From positions 1,116,001-1,180,000 of the forward strand of contig NZ_JACHJC010000001.1 of the NCBI RefSeq assembly GCF_014203425.1: 64,000 nt of DNA, written 5' to 3'. Shown in pieces: positions 57,547 through 64,000 of this stretch. The notes under the pieces are model-generated. The model did no database searches and was not told the DNA's origin. It worked only from the letters and a program-made list of their open reading frames with translations. The position numbers and the translations under genes were made by a program. Source of the DNA: Micromonospora echinospora (GTDB lineage Bacteria > Actinomycetota > Actinomycetes > Mycobacteriales > Micromonosporaceae). Every line of letters begins with the position of its first letter. Position 1 is the first letter of the stretch.

Positions 57547-58737
57547 TCAGCGGACCCCGCGCACCGGGCGGCGCGCCGCGCGTCCCGGATCGAGTGAGGC
57601 GCGGTCGGCCGCGCTGGTGCCGGAGACCCAGCCCTGTTCGTCGCGCACCTGGAGCCGGTGCCGCGTGGTGCCGGGAAAGAGCTGGTCGACGCGTTCCCGG
57701 ACGGCGTCCGAGCGGGCCGCGAGCACCGGCAGCAGCCGGTCGTCGTCGCTCTCCTCGGCCGCGACCGCGCTCGCCTCGCGCAACCGGTCGCCGATCCGCA
57801 GCGCGAACGCGTTGAGGAACGACTCGTCGTAGCCCTTGGTGCGCCGTCCGCCGGCCTTGCCGCGCTCACCCCGGCCGCGCAGCATCGCGGCGGTGGCCTG
57901 CACCAGCAGCGAGGTGTGCAGCAGCTCTACCGCGGCCAGGTCGGCCGGGAAGCCGAGCACCGTGGCGAAACCCAGGTCGTCGGACCAGACCGACTCGCAC
58001 CGGTTCGCCGCCGCCACCTCCTGGACCAGCAGCGCCTTCGCCGCCGCGTACGGGGCGTCGACGCCGATCCGGACCCCGCCCGGAGCACCGGACCGCTCGG
58101 CGGCGGCGTCGAGCAGCGCCGCGTCGATGCTGTGCCGGGCCATCAGCTCCTGCGCCTTCGCGGTGAACGCCTCCGCCTCGGCCGGATAGGCGGTCGACTC
58201 GGCCTTGGCGAGCAGCGCGCGTACCCGGTCGAGCATCCGGGAACCGCTCGGCGTCGCGGCGGCGCGTGGGACGGCGGCCGAGCCCGGCGGGGGCCGCAGC
58301 ACCGCGATCGGCGGCAGCCCCGCCACCAGGACGAGCGCGTCGACGGCGTCCCGCAGCGCGGTGATCCGGTCGCCGTCGGCGCGCCGGTCCAGCCAGCCCG
58401 CGTCGTCGTCCCAGCGGGCGCCGGCCTCGGTGAGCTGCGCGTCGAACCACTCCGGGACGGGCGCCGGCAGGGTGCGCCGCTGCGCGGCCATGGCGTCGCG
58501 CAGCAGGCGGGCCCCGCGCGGGGTCAGCCGCCGGGTGGCGAGCCGGTCCAGGTCGGCGGGCTGCCAGCCGCGTGGCCAGAGCCGGCCCACGTCCCGGGTC
58601 AGCCGGGCCAGCAGCGCCGCGTCCACCGCGGCGCCGTCGGCCACCACCAGCCCGTCGAGGGCCCGTTCGGCGGCGCGTACGTCGGTGCCGCGCGCCGTCG
58701 CCACGGCGTCGTCGAGCAGTCGGTCGGCTGGTGACAC
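57547..58737 (-). CDS. DUF2786 domain-containing protein
   Basis: 396-aa cytoplasmic protein. The central DUF2786 motif is MLDRVRALLAKAESTAYPAEAEAFTAKAQELMARHSID, a helical segment found in many actinobacterial and phage proteins. Around it lie an N-terminal helical region and a C-terminal domain with GYDESFLNAFALRIGDRLRE. Function unknown. GTG at 58737 follows AGGGAGAGCC; longer frames reach beyond credible starts. Confidence 0.85.
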   Translation of the reverse strand: MSPADRLLDDAVATARGTDVRAAERALDGLVVADGAAVDAALLARLTRDVGRLWPRGWQPADLDRLATRRLTPRGARLLRDAMAAQRRTLPAPVPEWFDAQLTEAGARWDDDAGWLDRRADGDRITALRDAVDALVLVAGLPPIAVLRPPPGSAAVPRAAATPSGSRMLDRVRALLAKAESTAYPAEAEAFTAKAQELMARHSIDAALLDAAAERSGAPGGVRIGVDAPYAAAKALLVQEVAAANRCESVWSDDLGFATVLGFPADLAAVELLHTSLLVQATAAMLRGRGERGKAGGRRTKGYDESFLNAFALRIGDRLREASAVAAEESDDDRLLPVLAARSDAVRERVDQLFPGTTRHRLQVRDEQGWVSGTSAADRASLDPGRAARRPVRGVR

Positions 58738-58876
58738 GGGTGGCTCTCCCTGAACTCCGGCAGGCGGCCTCTCGCTCACCCCGACACCCGACGGTACCCG
58801 GCCCGCCCGTTCAACCTTCCCGGCCCGGCGTCCGTACTCCTGCCCGAGCGGGTGGGGGCGACGGACGGAGACCGAC

Positions 58877-59725
58877 GTGGGCGGGCGTGACCGAGGGCTG
58901 CACCGGCGACGGCGGAGGCCGCGATCCGGGCGGATCCTGGCGGTGGTCCTGGTCGGGGCCGTGCTCGCCGCCGGCGGGTACGCGGCCCGGCACGCGGACC
59001 TGCTGGACCGCGTCGACGTGCGGCGGACCGTGCAGGCGGCGGCGCCGAGCGCGCCCGCGCCGGACGCGCGTCCCTCGCCGACGGCGGTGCCGACGCCGGT
59101 CCCGGCGGCCGGACGGGTGGCCCCCGGCATCGGCTACCCGCCCCGGGGCAGCGGCGCGTTCCGCACCGCCGACACCGTCGGCGCGGTGGCCGGGCGCTCC
59201 GGCGAACTGCTGCGCTACCGGGTCGCCGTCGAGGACGGCATCCGCAACGTGGACGTGGAACGCTTCGCCCGCGAGGTCGCGGCGACGCTCGCCGACCGGC
59301 GGGGCTGGACCGGCGACGGCCGGTGGCGGCTGCAACGGGTGGGCCGCGACGACAGGGCCGACTTCACAGTGCTGCTCACCACGCCGGTGACCCGGGGGCG
59401 GCTCTGCGGCGACCCGAGCGACAGATACACGTCCTGCCGCAACGGCGACCAGGTGGTGATCAACGTGGCCCGCTGGGTGTACGGGGTGCCGCACGTCACC
59501 GACCTCGACCGCTACCGGCAGTACCTGCTCAACCACGAGGTCGGCCACCGGCTGGGCCGGGGACACGAGCGCTGCCCCCGGGCCGGCGGTCCGGCGCCGG
59601 TGATGGTGCAGCAGACGCTCGGGCTGCACGGGTGCACGCCGAACCCGTGGCCGATCGTGGACGGCGAACCGCTCGCCGGGCCGCCCGGCCAGTACGACGA
59701 CCCGATCCCGGCCGGCGACCGCTGA
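58877..59725 (+). CDS. Secreted DUF3152 metallopeptidase-like protein
   Basis: 282-aa exported protein: basic N-terminus and one transmembrane or signal segment (ILAVVLVGAVLAAGGYAARH), a Pro/Ala-rich spacer, and a DUF3152 domain. It carries the zinc motif HEVGHRLGRGH (His220, Glu221, His224, His230), which is the extended HExxHxxGxxH metzincin form. Cysteines in RLCGDPSD, TSCRNGD, ERCPRAG and HGCTPNP likely make disulfides. Proteolytic activity is probable but unproven. Stand-alone gene. Confidence 0.9.
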   Translation: MGGRDRGLHRRRRRPRSGRILAVVLVGAVLAAGGYAARHADLLDRVDVRRTVQAAAPSAPAPDARPSPTAVPTPVPAAGRVAPGIGYPPRGSGAFRTADTVGAVAGRSGELLRYRVAVEDGIRNVDVERFAREVAATLADRRGWTGDGRWRLQRVGRDDRADFTVLLTTPVTRGRLCGDPSDRYTSCRNGDQVVINVARWVYGVPHVTDLDRYRQYLLNHEVGHRLGRGHERCPRAGGPAPVMVQQTLGLHGCTPNPWPIVDGEPLAGPPGQYDDPIPAGDR

Positions 59726-59752
59726 GCCCTCGCCAGGCGGCCGCCCCGGCCG

Positions 59753-60178
59753 TCAGCGGGAGAACGCGGCCCAGATGTTCTTGGTGGACCCGGTGGCGTA
59801 CCAGCCGACGTCGAGCGAGACCGACTGGGCCAGGAACAGTCCGCGCCCGCCCGAGTCCGTCGGGCTGATGTCGGTCAGCTCCGGCACCGAGCTGACGTCG
59901 TGGTCGGCCACGTCGAGCAGGAACCGGTCGTCGGTGGTGAGCAGCGTGATGATGGTGGGCGGGCGGCCGTGCCGCAGCGCGTTGCTGGCCAGTTCGGTGG
60001 CGACCAGCACGACCAGGTGCGGCACCTCGTCCAGGTCCTCACCCTGCACCAGGCCGTGCCGGTTCAGCGCGTCGCGCAGCGAGGCGCGCAGGACGCGCAG
60101 ATCCTCCGGGGAGTCGAGCACCCACCGCTCCAGCTCCGAGGCCTGTGGCGGCGGCGGCGAGGTGCGCAACTGTCCCAT
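59753..60178 (-). CDS. RsbW-like anti-sigma/ATP-binding protein
   Basis: 141-aa GHKL-fold serine kinase/anti-sigma type protein. The N-box is LVATELASNALRHG (Glu62, Asn66), the G1 box DVADHDVSS, and the ATP lid GGRGLFLAQSV. Many actinobacteria carry dozens of such proteins, each acting on a sigma factor or anti-anti-sigma partner. No partner gene is adjacent; the broken STAS segment at 62 kb is only a loose contextual link. ATG at 60178. Confidence 0.88.
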   Translation of the reverse strand: MGQLRTSPPPPQASELERWVLDSPEDLRVLRASLRDALNRHGLVQGEDLDEVPHLVVLVATELASNALRHGRPPTIITLLTTDDRFLLDVADHDVSSVPELTDISPTDSGGRGLFLAQSVSLDVGWYATGSTKNIWAAFSR

Positions 60179-60215
60179 GATCTGGCTTTACCCTGCGTAG
60201 CCGTTCGTTAAGCAG

Positions 60216-60971
60216 TCACCGTCGCAACAGCGCGAACACTCCCCACCCCATGTACTCGCGCTGGAAGCGGAGGTACCGCAGCGGGTCCTCGGTCAGCTCC
60301 CGCCGCAGCTCCGGGGCCAGTTCGTCGTCCGGATTGGCGTCCAGCCAGCGGCGCAGGTTCAGCCAGTGCGCGGCCGCGTACCGGTCCCAGCTGTCCTGGT
60401 CGGCGAGGACCATCTCGACCAGGTCCCAGCCGCACTCGCCGAAGAGCCGCACCAGGCCGGGCAGGTCGTGGAACTCGTCCCGGGACCGGGCGTGCGAGCC
60501 GGTGACCGCCTCCTCGTCCGGCGGGTCCCGCCGCCAGTAGGGCTCGCCGACCAGCGCCATGCCGCCGGGCCGCAGCGCCCGGTCGAGCAGTTCCAGCGTG
60601 CCCGGCACCCCGTCGCCGATCCAGGTCGCCCCGACACAGGCCGCCACGTCGACCGGCCGCTCCGGTGAGTACGCCGCCGCGTCGCCGTGCACGAACCGTA
60701 CGTGCTCGGCCACGCCCAGTTCCGAGGCGCGTTCCCGGGCGGCGGCGGTGAAGGCGCTGCTGATGTCGACGCCGGTGCCGGTGACCCCGTGGTCGCGGGC
60801 CCAGGTGCAGAGCAGCTCGCCCTTGCCGCTGCACAGATCCAGCAGCTCGTCGCCCGGTCGCAGCCGGATCGCGCGGCCCAGCGTGGCCAGCTTGACGTCG
60901 TCGAACGGGTTGAGGATCCGCAGGTCGCCCTCGCGGATGGTGAAGCTGCGCGGCAGGTCCGGTGCTGTCAT
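60216..60971 (-). CDS. SAM-dependent methyltransferase
   Basis: 251-aa class I methyltransferase. Motif I is DELLDLCSGKGELLC (45-51 region), followed by VTGTGVDISSAFTAAARERA, the acidic post-I strand, VRFVHGDAAAY and DVAACVGATWIGDG, and MALVGEPYWRRDP for motif IV. The C-terminal half is helical with several Trp/Tyr residues. Substrate unknown. ATG at 60971; divergent from the small protein that follows. Confidence 0.87.
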   Translation of the reverse strand: MTAPDLPRSFTIREGDLRILNPFDDVKLATLGRAIRLRPGDELLDLCSGKGELLCTWARDHGVTGTGVDISSAFTAAARERASELGVAEHVRFVHGDAAAYSPERPVDVAACVGATWIGDGVPGTLELLDRALRPGGMALVGEPYWRRDPPDEEAVTGSHARSRDEFHDLPGLVRLFGECGWDLVEMVLADQDSWDRYAAAHWLNLRRWLDANPDDELAPELRRELTEDPLRYLRFQREYMGWGVFALLRR

Positions 60972-61042
60972 TCGGGGAGCGTGCGCCGCCCGGCCGACGG
61001 CGGCAACCGATTTGCGTCTGTGCTGCTCCGGGTCTCCTGCGG

Positions 61043-61048
61043 TACGGT
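61043..61048 (+). promoter_or_regulatory. Leaderless-type -10 for the 72-aa protein gene
   Basis: TACGGT ends six bases before the ATG at 61055, the leaderless spacing also seen at two other genes in this window. The -35 is weak. Confidence 0.45.
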
Positions 61049-61054
61049 CACGAC

Positions 61055-61273
61055 ATGGTGGTCGAGGAACACTGGTGGAACGGCGTCAACAACCCTCGCG
61101 GACGGCGTGACGTCTACATCTGCACCGACGGAAGCCAGTGGCAGGTCCAGGCACAGATCGGCGGGGCGTCCGGCCGGTCCAAGATCCAGCAGTGCCCGAG
61201 CCGTGGCTCGGCGAGCATCCTGGCGGGGGCGTGGCGCGCGAGTGGCTCCGGCTGGCGGGCGATGCCCCGCTGA
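61055..61273 (+). CDS. Hypothetical 72-aa protein
   Basis: Small soluble protein with a Trp-rich start (VVEEHWWNGVNNPRGRRDVY) and one pair of cysteines (YICTDGSQW; QQCPSRG). The composition is less GC-biased than spurious frames and the promoter spacing supports translation from this ATG. No family recognised. It ends eight bases before the convergent GAF–ANTAR gene. Confidence 0.6.
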   Translation: MVVEEHWWNGVNNPRGRRDVYICTDGSQWQVQAQIGGASGRSKIQQCPSRGSASILAGAWRASGSGWRAMPR

Positions 61274-61281
61274 GCGGGCGG

Positions 61282-61992
61282 TCAGTCGCGAGGGCCGTGC
61301 ACCGCGCGGTGCACAAGTGACTCGGCGACCTCACGCAGCTTGCGGTTGGAGTCCTGCGACACCCGGGCCAGGATGGCGAACGCCTCGTCGGCCGAGCAGC
61401 GCCGCTGACCCATGATGATGCCCTTGGCCTGTTCGATCACGGCCCGGCTCTGCATGGCCTCCTGCATCTGCTGAGCCAGCGTCGCGGTGCTCTCGTAGAG
61501 GTGGACGTTCGCCAGCGCGATGGCGGCGTATCCGGCCAGCGTCTGCGCCAGTTCGACCTGCTCGTCCAGGACACCGGGCGCCGCGCCGTAGATGTTCAGC
61601 GCGCCGACCATCGCCTCCTGGATGGGCAGGCCGACCGACAGCGAGCTGGCCGCACCCGCCCCGTGCGCCCGGGCCGCCCACTCCGGCCAGCGGCTCTCCG
61701 CCGACATGTCGGGCACCAGCATCGCGGTGCCGGTGGTGGCGGCGTCCAGGCACGGACCGCGGCCGTGCGCGTACTGCCACTCGTCGAGGGTCAGCGCCAG
61801 CTCGCCGGTGTACGCGGCGGTGTGCGCCCGGGTGCCCTGGACCAGGGTCACCGACACCTCGGCGGTGCCGGGGAGGGTGTCCTTGGCGACCTGCGCGATG
61901 GTCGACAGCACCACGTCCAGGTCGACCTCGTCGTACTTGATCCGAGCGAGCCTGATCAAGGCGGCGGCGAGGTCGGGGTGGGCGTGCGGCAT
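61282..61992 (-). CDS. GAF and ANTAR domain-containing regulator
   Basis: 236-aa RNA-binding antiterminator-type regulator. Residues 1-160 form a GAF domain (VAKDTLPGTAEVSVTLV, SSLSVGLPIQEAMVGALNIYG), and 175-232 an ANTAR domain (QSRAVIEQAKGIIMGQRRCS, DEAFAILARVSQDSNRKLRE). ANTAR domains bind paired hairpins in nascent RNA and prevent termination. ATG at 61992 begins the family core. The same frame continues upstream into a STAS-like segment. A second copy, truncated, lies on the other strand. Its last codons contain an 18-bp perfect palindrome. Confidence 0.9.
   Translation of the reverse strand: MPHAHPDLAAALIRLARIKYDEVDLDVVLSTIAQVAKDTLPGTAEVSVTLVQGTRAHTAAYTGELALTLDEWQYAHGRGPCLDAATTGTAMLVPDMSAESRWPEWAARAHGAGAASSLSVGLPIQEAMVGALNIYGAAPGVLDEQVELAQTLAGYAAIALANVHLYESTATLAQQMQEAMQSRAVIEQAKGIIMGQRRCSADEAFAILARVSQDSNRKLREVAESLVHRAVHGPRD
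61297..61314. repeat. 18-bp perfect palindrome in the 3' end of the GAF–ANTAR gene
   Basis: GTGCACCGCGCGGTGCAC is its own reverse complement. It codes for residues near the C-terminus (HRAVH) and lies 24 bp past the stop of the convergent small gene, so it may act as its terminator. Confidence 0.6.
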
Positions 61993-62190
61993 GAGCTGTG
62001 ACGTCCTCGTGGAAGCGGCGCCGGTGGGGGCGACGGGACGTGCCGACCGGTCGTGGGCGGCGGGCAGCGCGGGCCGATCGACGACCTCGAACGCGGCAAG
62101 CTTGCCGGTGACGTCGAGGACGCGTCGGACCACAGGCGAGAGCCGGCGCAGGACCAGGCGGCGACCGTGCTCGGCCAGCAGCCGCCGGGG
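61993..62190 (-). pseudogene. STAS-domain remnant in frame with the GAF–ANTAR gene
   Basis: Read on the minus strand the frame gives PRRLLAEHGRRLVLRRLSPV, then VRRVLDVTGKLAAFEVVDRP, the C-terminal helix and strand of a STAS (anti-sigma antagonist) domain, and then about 35 low-complexity residues up to the GAF–ANTAR start. The N-terminal part of STAS is missing; homology stops near 62187, where the oppositely oriented GAF–ANTAR fragment begins. No stop codon separates it from the regulator, so the ancestor may have been a STAS–GAF–ANTAR fusion. Confidence 0.55.
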
Positions 62191-62552
62191 GCAGTTCGTT
62201 GTCGATCGCGTTGCCGATCCAGGAGGCGGTGACCGGGGCGCTGAACCTCTACGGCAGCTCGGCCCACGCCTTCGACCAGTCGTCGATCGACCTGGCGGAG
62301 GAGTTCGCCGCGTACGCGGCCGTCGCGCTCGCCAACGCGCACCTCTACGAGAGCACCTCGACGCTGGCCCAGCAGATGCGCGAGGCGATGCGCAGCCGGG
62401 CCGTGATCGAGCAGGCCAAGGGCATCATCATGGGCCAGCGGCGCTGCTCGGCCGACGAGGCGTTCACCCTGCTCGCCAAGCTCTCCCAGGACACCAACCG
62501 CAAACTGCGCGACGTCGCCGAGGCGCTTGTCGCCCGCGCCGTCGAGCGCTGA
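62175..62552 (+). pseudogene. Truncated GAF–ANTAR gene (5' part lost)
   Basis: From about 62187 the plus-strand frame reads GGSSLSIALPIQEAVTGALN and continues to the end of an ANTAR domain (RSRAVIEQAKGIIMGQRRCS; LAKLSQDTNRKLRDVAEAL). It aligns with the second half of the intact gene at high identity, including SRAVIEQAKGIIMGQRRCSA, but the first 130 residues of the GAF domain are absent. A TTG at 62199 behind GGGGGCAG could start a 117-aa ANTAR-only protein, so residual function is possible. Confidence 0.75.
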
Positions 62553-62627
62553 GGTCCGCGCCCCTGTCCGGTAGGCATGAAACCGCCGTGAAACCGCGCT
62601 GATCCCCGCCGCCGTCACGGTTGCCGC

Positions 62628-63581
62628 ATGACGACGACAACCTCACCGATGGTCGAGGCGACCGGGTTGCGCAAGGCGTACCGGAAGCAGGTGGTGCTCG
62701 ACGGCGTCGACCTGCGCGTAGCCGAGGCCACGGTCTTCGCCCTGCTCGGCCCGAACGGCGCCGGCAAGACCACCACAGTGCAGATCCTCTCCACGCTGAT
62801 CCCACCGGACGGCGGAACCGTGCGCGTCGCCGGCCACGACCTGGCCGCCGAGCCGGACCGGGTACGCGCCGTGATCGGCGTGACCGGCCAGTTCTCCGCC
62901 GTCGACGCGTTGCTCACCGGCGCGGAGAACCTGCGGCTGATGACCGACCTGCGGCATCTGGGCCGAATCGAGGGACGGCGGGTGGTGGACGACCTGCTGG
63001 CCCGCTTCGACCTGACCGACGCGGCGGACAAGCCGGTGGCGGCGTACTCGGGCGGGATGAAACGGCGGCTGGACCTGGCGATGACGCTTGTCGGCCGCCC
63101 CCGGCTGATCTTCCTGGACGAGCCGACGGCCGGCCTGGACCCGCGCAGCCGGCGGGCCATGTGGCAGATCGTGCGGGAGTTGGTGGCCGAGGGCACCACC
63201 GTCTTCCTGACCACTCAGTACCTGGAGGAGGCCGACCACCTGGCCGACCGGGTCGCGTTGCTCGACGGCGGTCGCCTCGTCGCCGAGGGCAGCCCGGCCG
63301 AGCTGAAGCGGCTGGTGCCCGGCGGTCACGTACGCCTGCACTTCACCGACCCGGCGCAACTGGCCGCGGCGGCCGGGCTGTTCCCGGCGGCCACCCGGCA
63401 CGACGACGACCTCACGCTGCGGGTCCCCGGCGACGGCGGCGTCAGCGGGGTGAAGGCCCTGCTCGACCGGCTCGACGCGGCCGGCGTCGCCGTCGAGTCG
63501 ATGAGCCTGCACACCCCCGACCTGGACGACGTCTTCCTGGCCCTCACCGGCCACCGCACCGAGGAGAAGGTGACCGCATGA
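62628..63581 (+). CDS. DrrA-type ABC transporter ATP-binding protein
   Basis: 317-aa ATPase of the daunorubicin-resistance exporter family: Walker A GPNGAGKTT (41-49), Q-loop VTGQFSAVDALLTG, signature YSGGMKRRLDLA, Walker B LIFLDEPTAGLD, H-loop TTQYLEEADHLAD, and the C-terminal region with SMSLHTPDLDDVFLALTGH that defines DrrA. Exports drugs or lipids with the permease encoded next (ATGA overlap). ATG at 62628 lacks a clear Shine-Dalgarno; the ATG at 62649 is an alternative. Confidence 0.93.
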   Translation: MTTTTSPMVEATGLRKAYRKQVVLDGVDLRVAEATVFALLGPNGAGKTTTVQILSTLIPPDGGTVRVAGHDLAAEPDRVRAVIGVTGQFSAVDALLTGAENLRLMTDLRHLGRIEGRRVVDDLLARFDLTDAADKPVAAYSGGMKRRLDLAMTLVGRPRLIFLDEPTAGLDPRSRRAMWQIVRELVAEGTTVFLTTQYLEEADHLADRVALLDGGRLVAEGSPAELKRLVPGGHVRLHFTDPAQLAAAAGLFPAATRHDDDLTLRVPGDGGVSGVKALLDRLDAAGVAVESMSLHTPDLDDVFLALTGHRTEEKVTA

Positions 63582-64000
63582 GCACGCTCGCCCACACCGT
63601 CGGCGACTCGGCGACGATGCTGCGCCGCAACCTGAAGCACGCGGTGCGCTATCCGTCCCTGACAGCAGTGGTGATCGCCCTGCCGGTGGTCTTCCTGCTG
63701 CTGTTCGTCTACGTCTTCGGCGGCACGCTCGGCAACGGGCTCGGCGGCGTGGCCGGGGGCCGGTCCGCGTACGTCGACTACGTGACCCCCGGCATCCTGC
63801 TGCTCGCCCTGGCCGGCGCGGCGCAGGGCACCGCGATCTCGGTGGCCATGGACATGACCGAGGGCATCGTGGCCCGGTTCCGCACCATGTCCATCGCCCG
63901 CGCGGCGGTGCTCACCGGCCACGTCGTGGGCGCGGTGACGCAGACGCTGATCGGGCTGGCGGTGGTGGTCGCCGTGGCGCTGCTCGTCGGCTTCCGGCCG
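63578..64000 (+). CDS. DrrB-type ABC transporter permease, 3' truncated by the window edge
   Basis: The first 141 codons of an ABC-2 permease: soluble start with MLRRNLKHAVRYPSL, helix 1 (TAVVIALPVVFLLLFVYVFG), YVDYVTPGILLLALAGAAQG and the family block FRTMSIARAAVLTGHVVG. These match DrrB permeases that pair with DrrA. The start overlaps the ATPase stop in ATGA. The remaining helices lie outside the window. Confidence 0.92.
   Translation, partial: MSTLAHTVGDSATMLRRNLKHAVRYPSLTAVVIALPVVFLLLFVYVFGGTLGNGLGGVAGGRSAYVDYVTPGILLLALAGAAQGTAISVAMDMTEGIVARFRTMSIARAAVLTGHVVGAVTQTLIGLAVVVAVALLVGFRP

Noticed and set aside
1..64000. tRNA, rRNA, CRISPR arrays, transposases or prophage genes
   Set aside because: No cloverleaf or rRNA segments, no regularly spaced direct repeats with spacers, and no recognisable transposase, integrase or phage structural protein were seen.

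Overview
The sequence is very GC-rich, with GTG and TTG starts, 4-bp ATGA/GTGA overlaps, HrdB-type TAnnnT promoters and many hallmark actinobacterial families (WXG100/ESX secretion, XRE–DUF397 pairs, GAF–ANTAR, DUF3152, DUF2786, DUF4230, CsoR, ECF42). With the palindromic intergenic repeats, this points to a chromosomal segment of a filamentous actinomycete in or near Micromonosporaceae, probably Micromonospora. The taxon is an inference from family content, not from a marker gene. No rRNA, tRNA, CRISPR array, transposase or prophage was found. The first gene (aldose 1-epimerase) and the last (DrrB-like permease) are cut by the window edges.

0-6 kb is metabolic: epimerase, nitroreductase, an orphan small DGLHR protein, acyl-CoA dehydrogenase, DUF4230 protein, PspC protein, then a 0.7-kb gene-free stretch with three large palindromes, then L-serine dehydratase. 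6-11.8 kb is a compact, coupled operon for a surface polyol-phosphate (teichoic-acid-like) polymer: a TagG/TagH-type exporter, a CDP-alcohol phosphotransferase with a degenerate nucleotidyltransferase-like N-terminus, and a GT2–TagF fusion. 11.9-13.2 kb is a lone MsmX/UgpC-type sugar-import ATPase. 13.3-15 kb is an XRE/DUF5753–DUF397 pair facing two small coupled genes, with a triple 10-bp repeat against the regulator start. 15-20.2 kb holds a kinase–NTF2 fusion, a sulfotransferase and a GntR/ABC export operon. 20.2-25.8 kb holds a thioesterase, a beta-phosphoglucomutase/GH65 phosphorylase operon, a MerR–thioredoxin pair and a second palindrome family.

26-32.3 kb mixes envelope and regulatory genes (AI-2E transporter, MT0933-like stress protein, SMP-30 and Lrp divergent pair, C39 peptidase, PPOX protein). 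32.5-46.6 kb is a type VII secretion (ESX) locus: eccB, eccC, eccD, eccE, mycP, an EsxA/EsxB-like pair, a second candidate substrate pair and several undescribed small partners. eccA is not in the window.

46.7-51 kb contains an HTH regulator, beta-carbonic anhydrase, a secreted coiled-coil cell-wall protein behind a c-di-AMP (ydaO-type) riboswitch, a YibE/F protein and a SHOCT protein. 51-55 kb is a copper module (csoR divergent from copZ, a His-rich exported protein and copA) with two CsoR-like palindromes, followed by csbD. 55-64 kb carries a reductase, an ECF42 sigma factor with its DGPF partner, DUF2786, a DUF3152 metalloprotease, a RsbW-like ATPase, a methyltransferase, a GAF–ANTAR regulator next to a broken inverted second copy, and a DrrAB-type exporter.

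The strongest leads are the c-di-AMP riboswitch, the second ESX substrate pair and ESX accessory genes, the triple operator-like repeat, the two palindrome families, and the rearrangement scar at the GAF–ANTAR/STAS junction.
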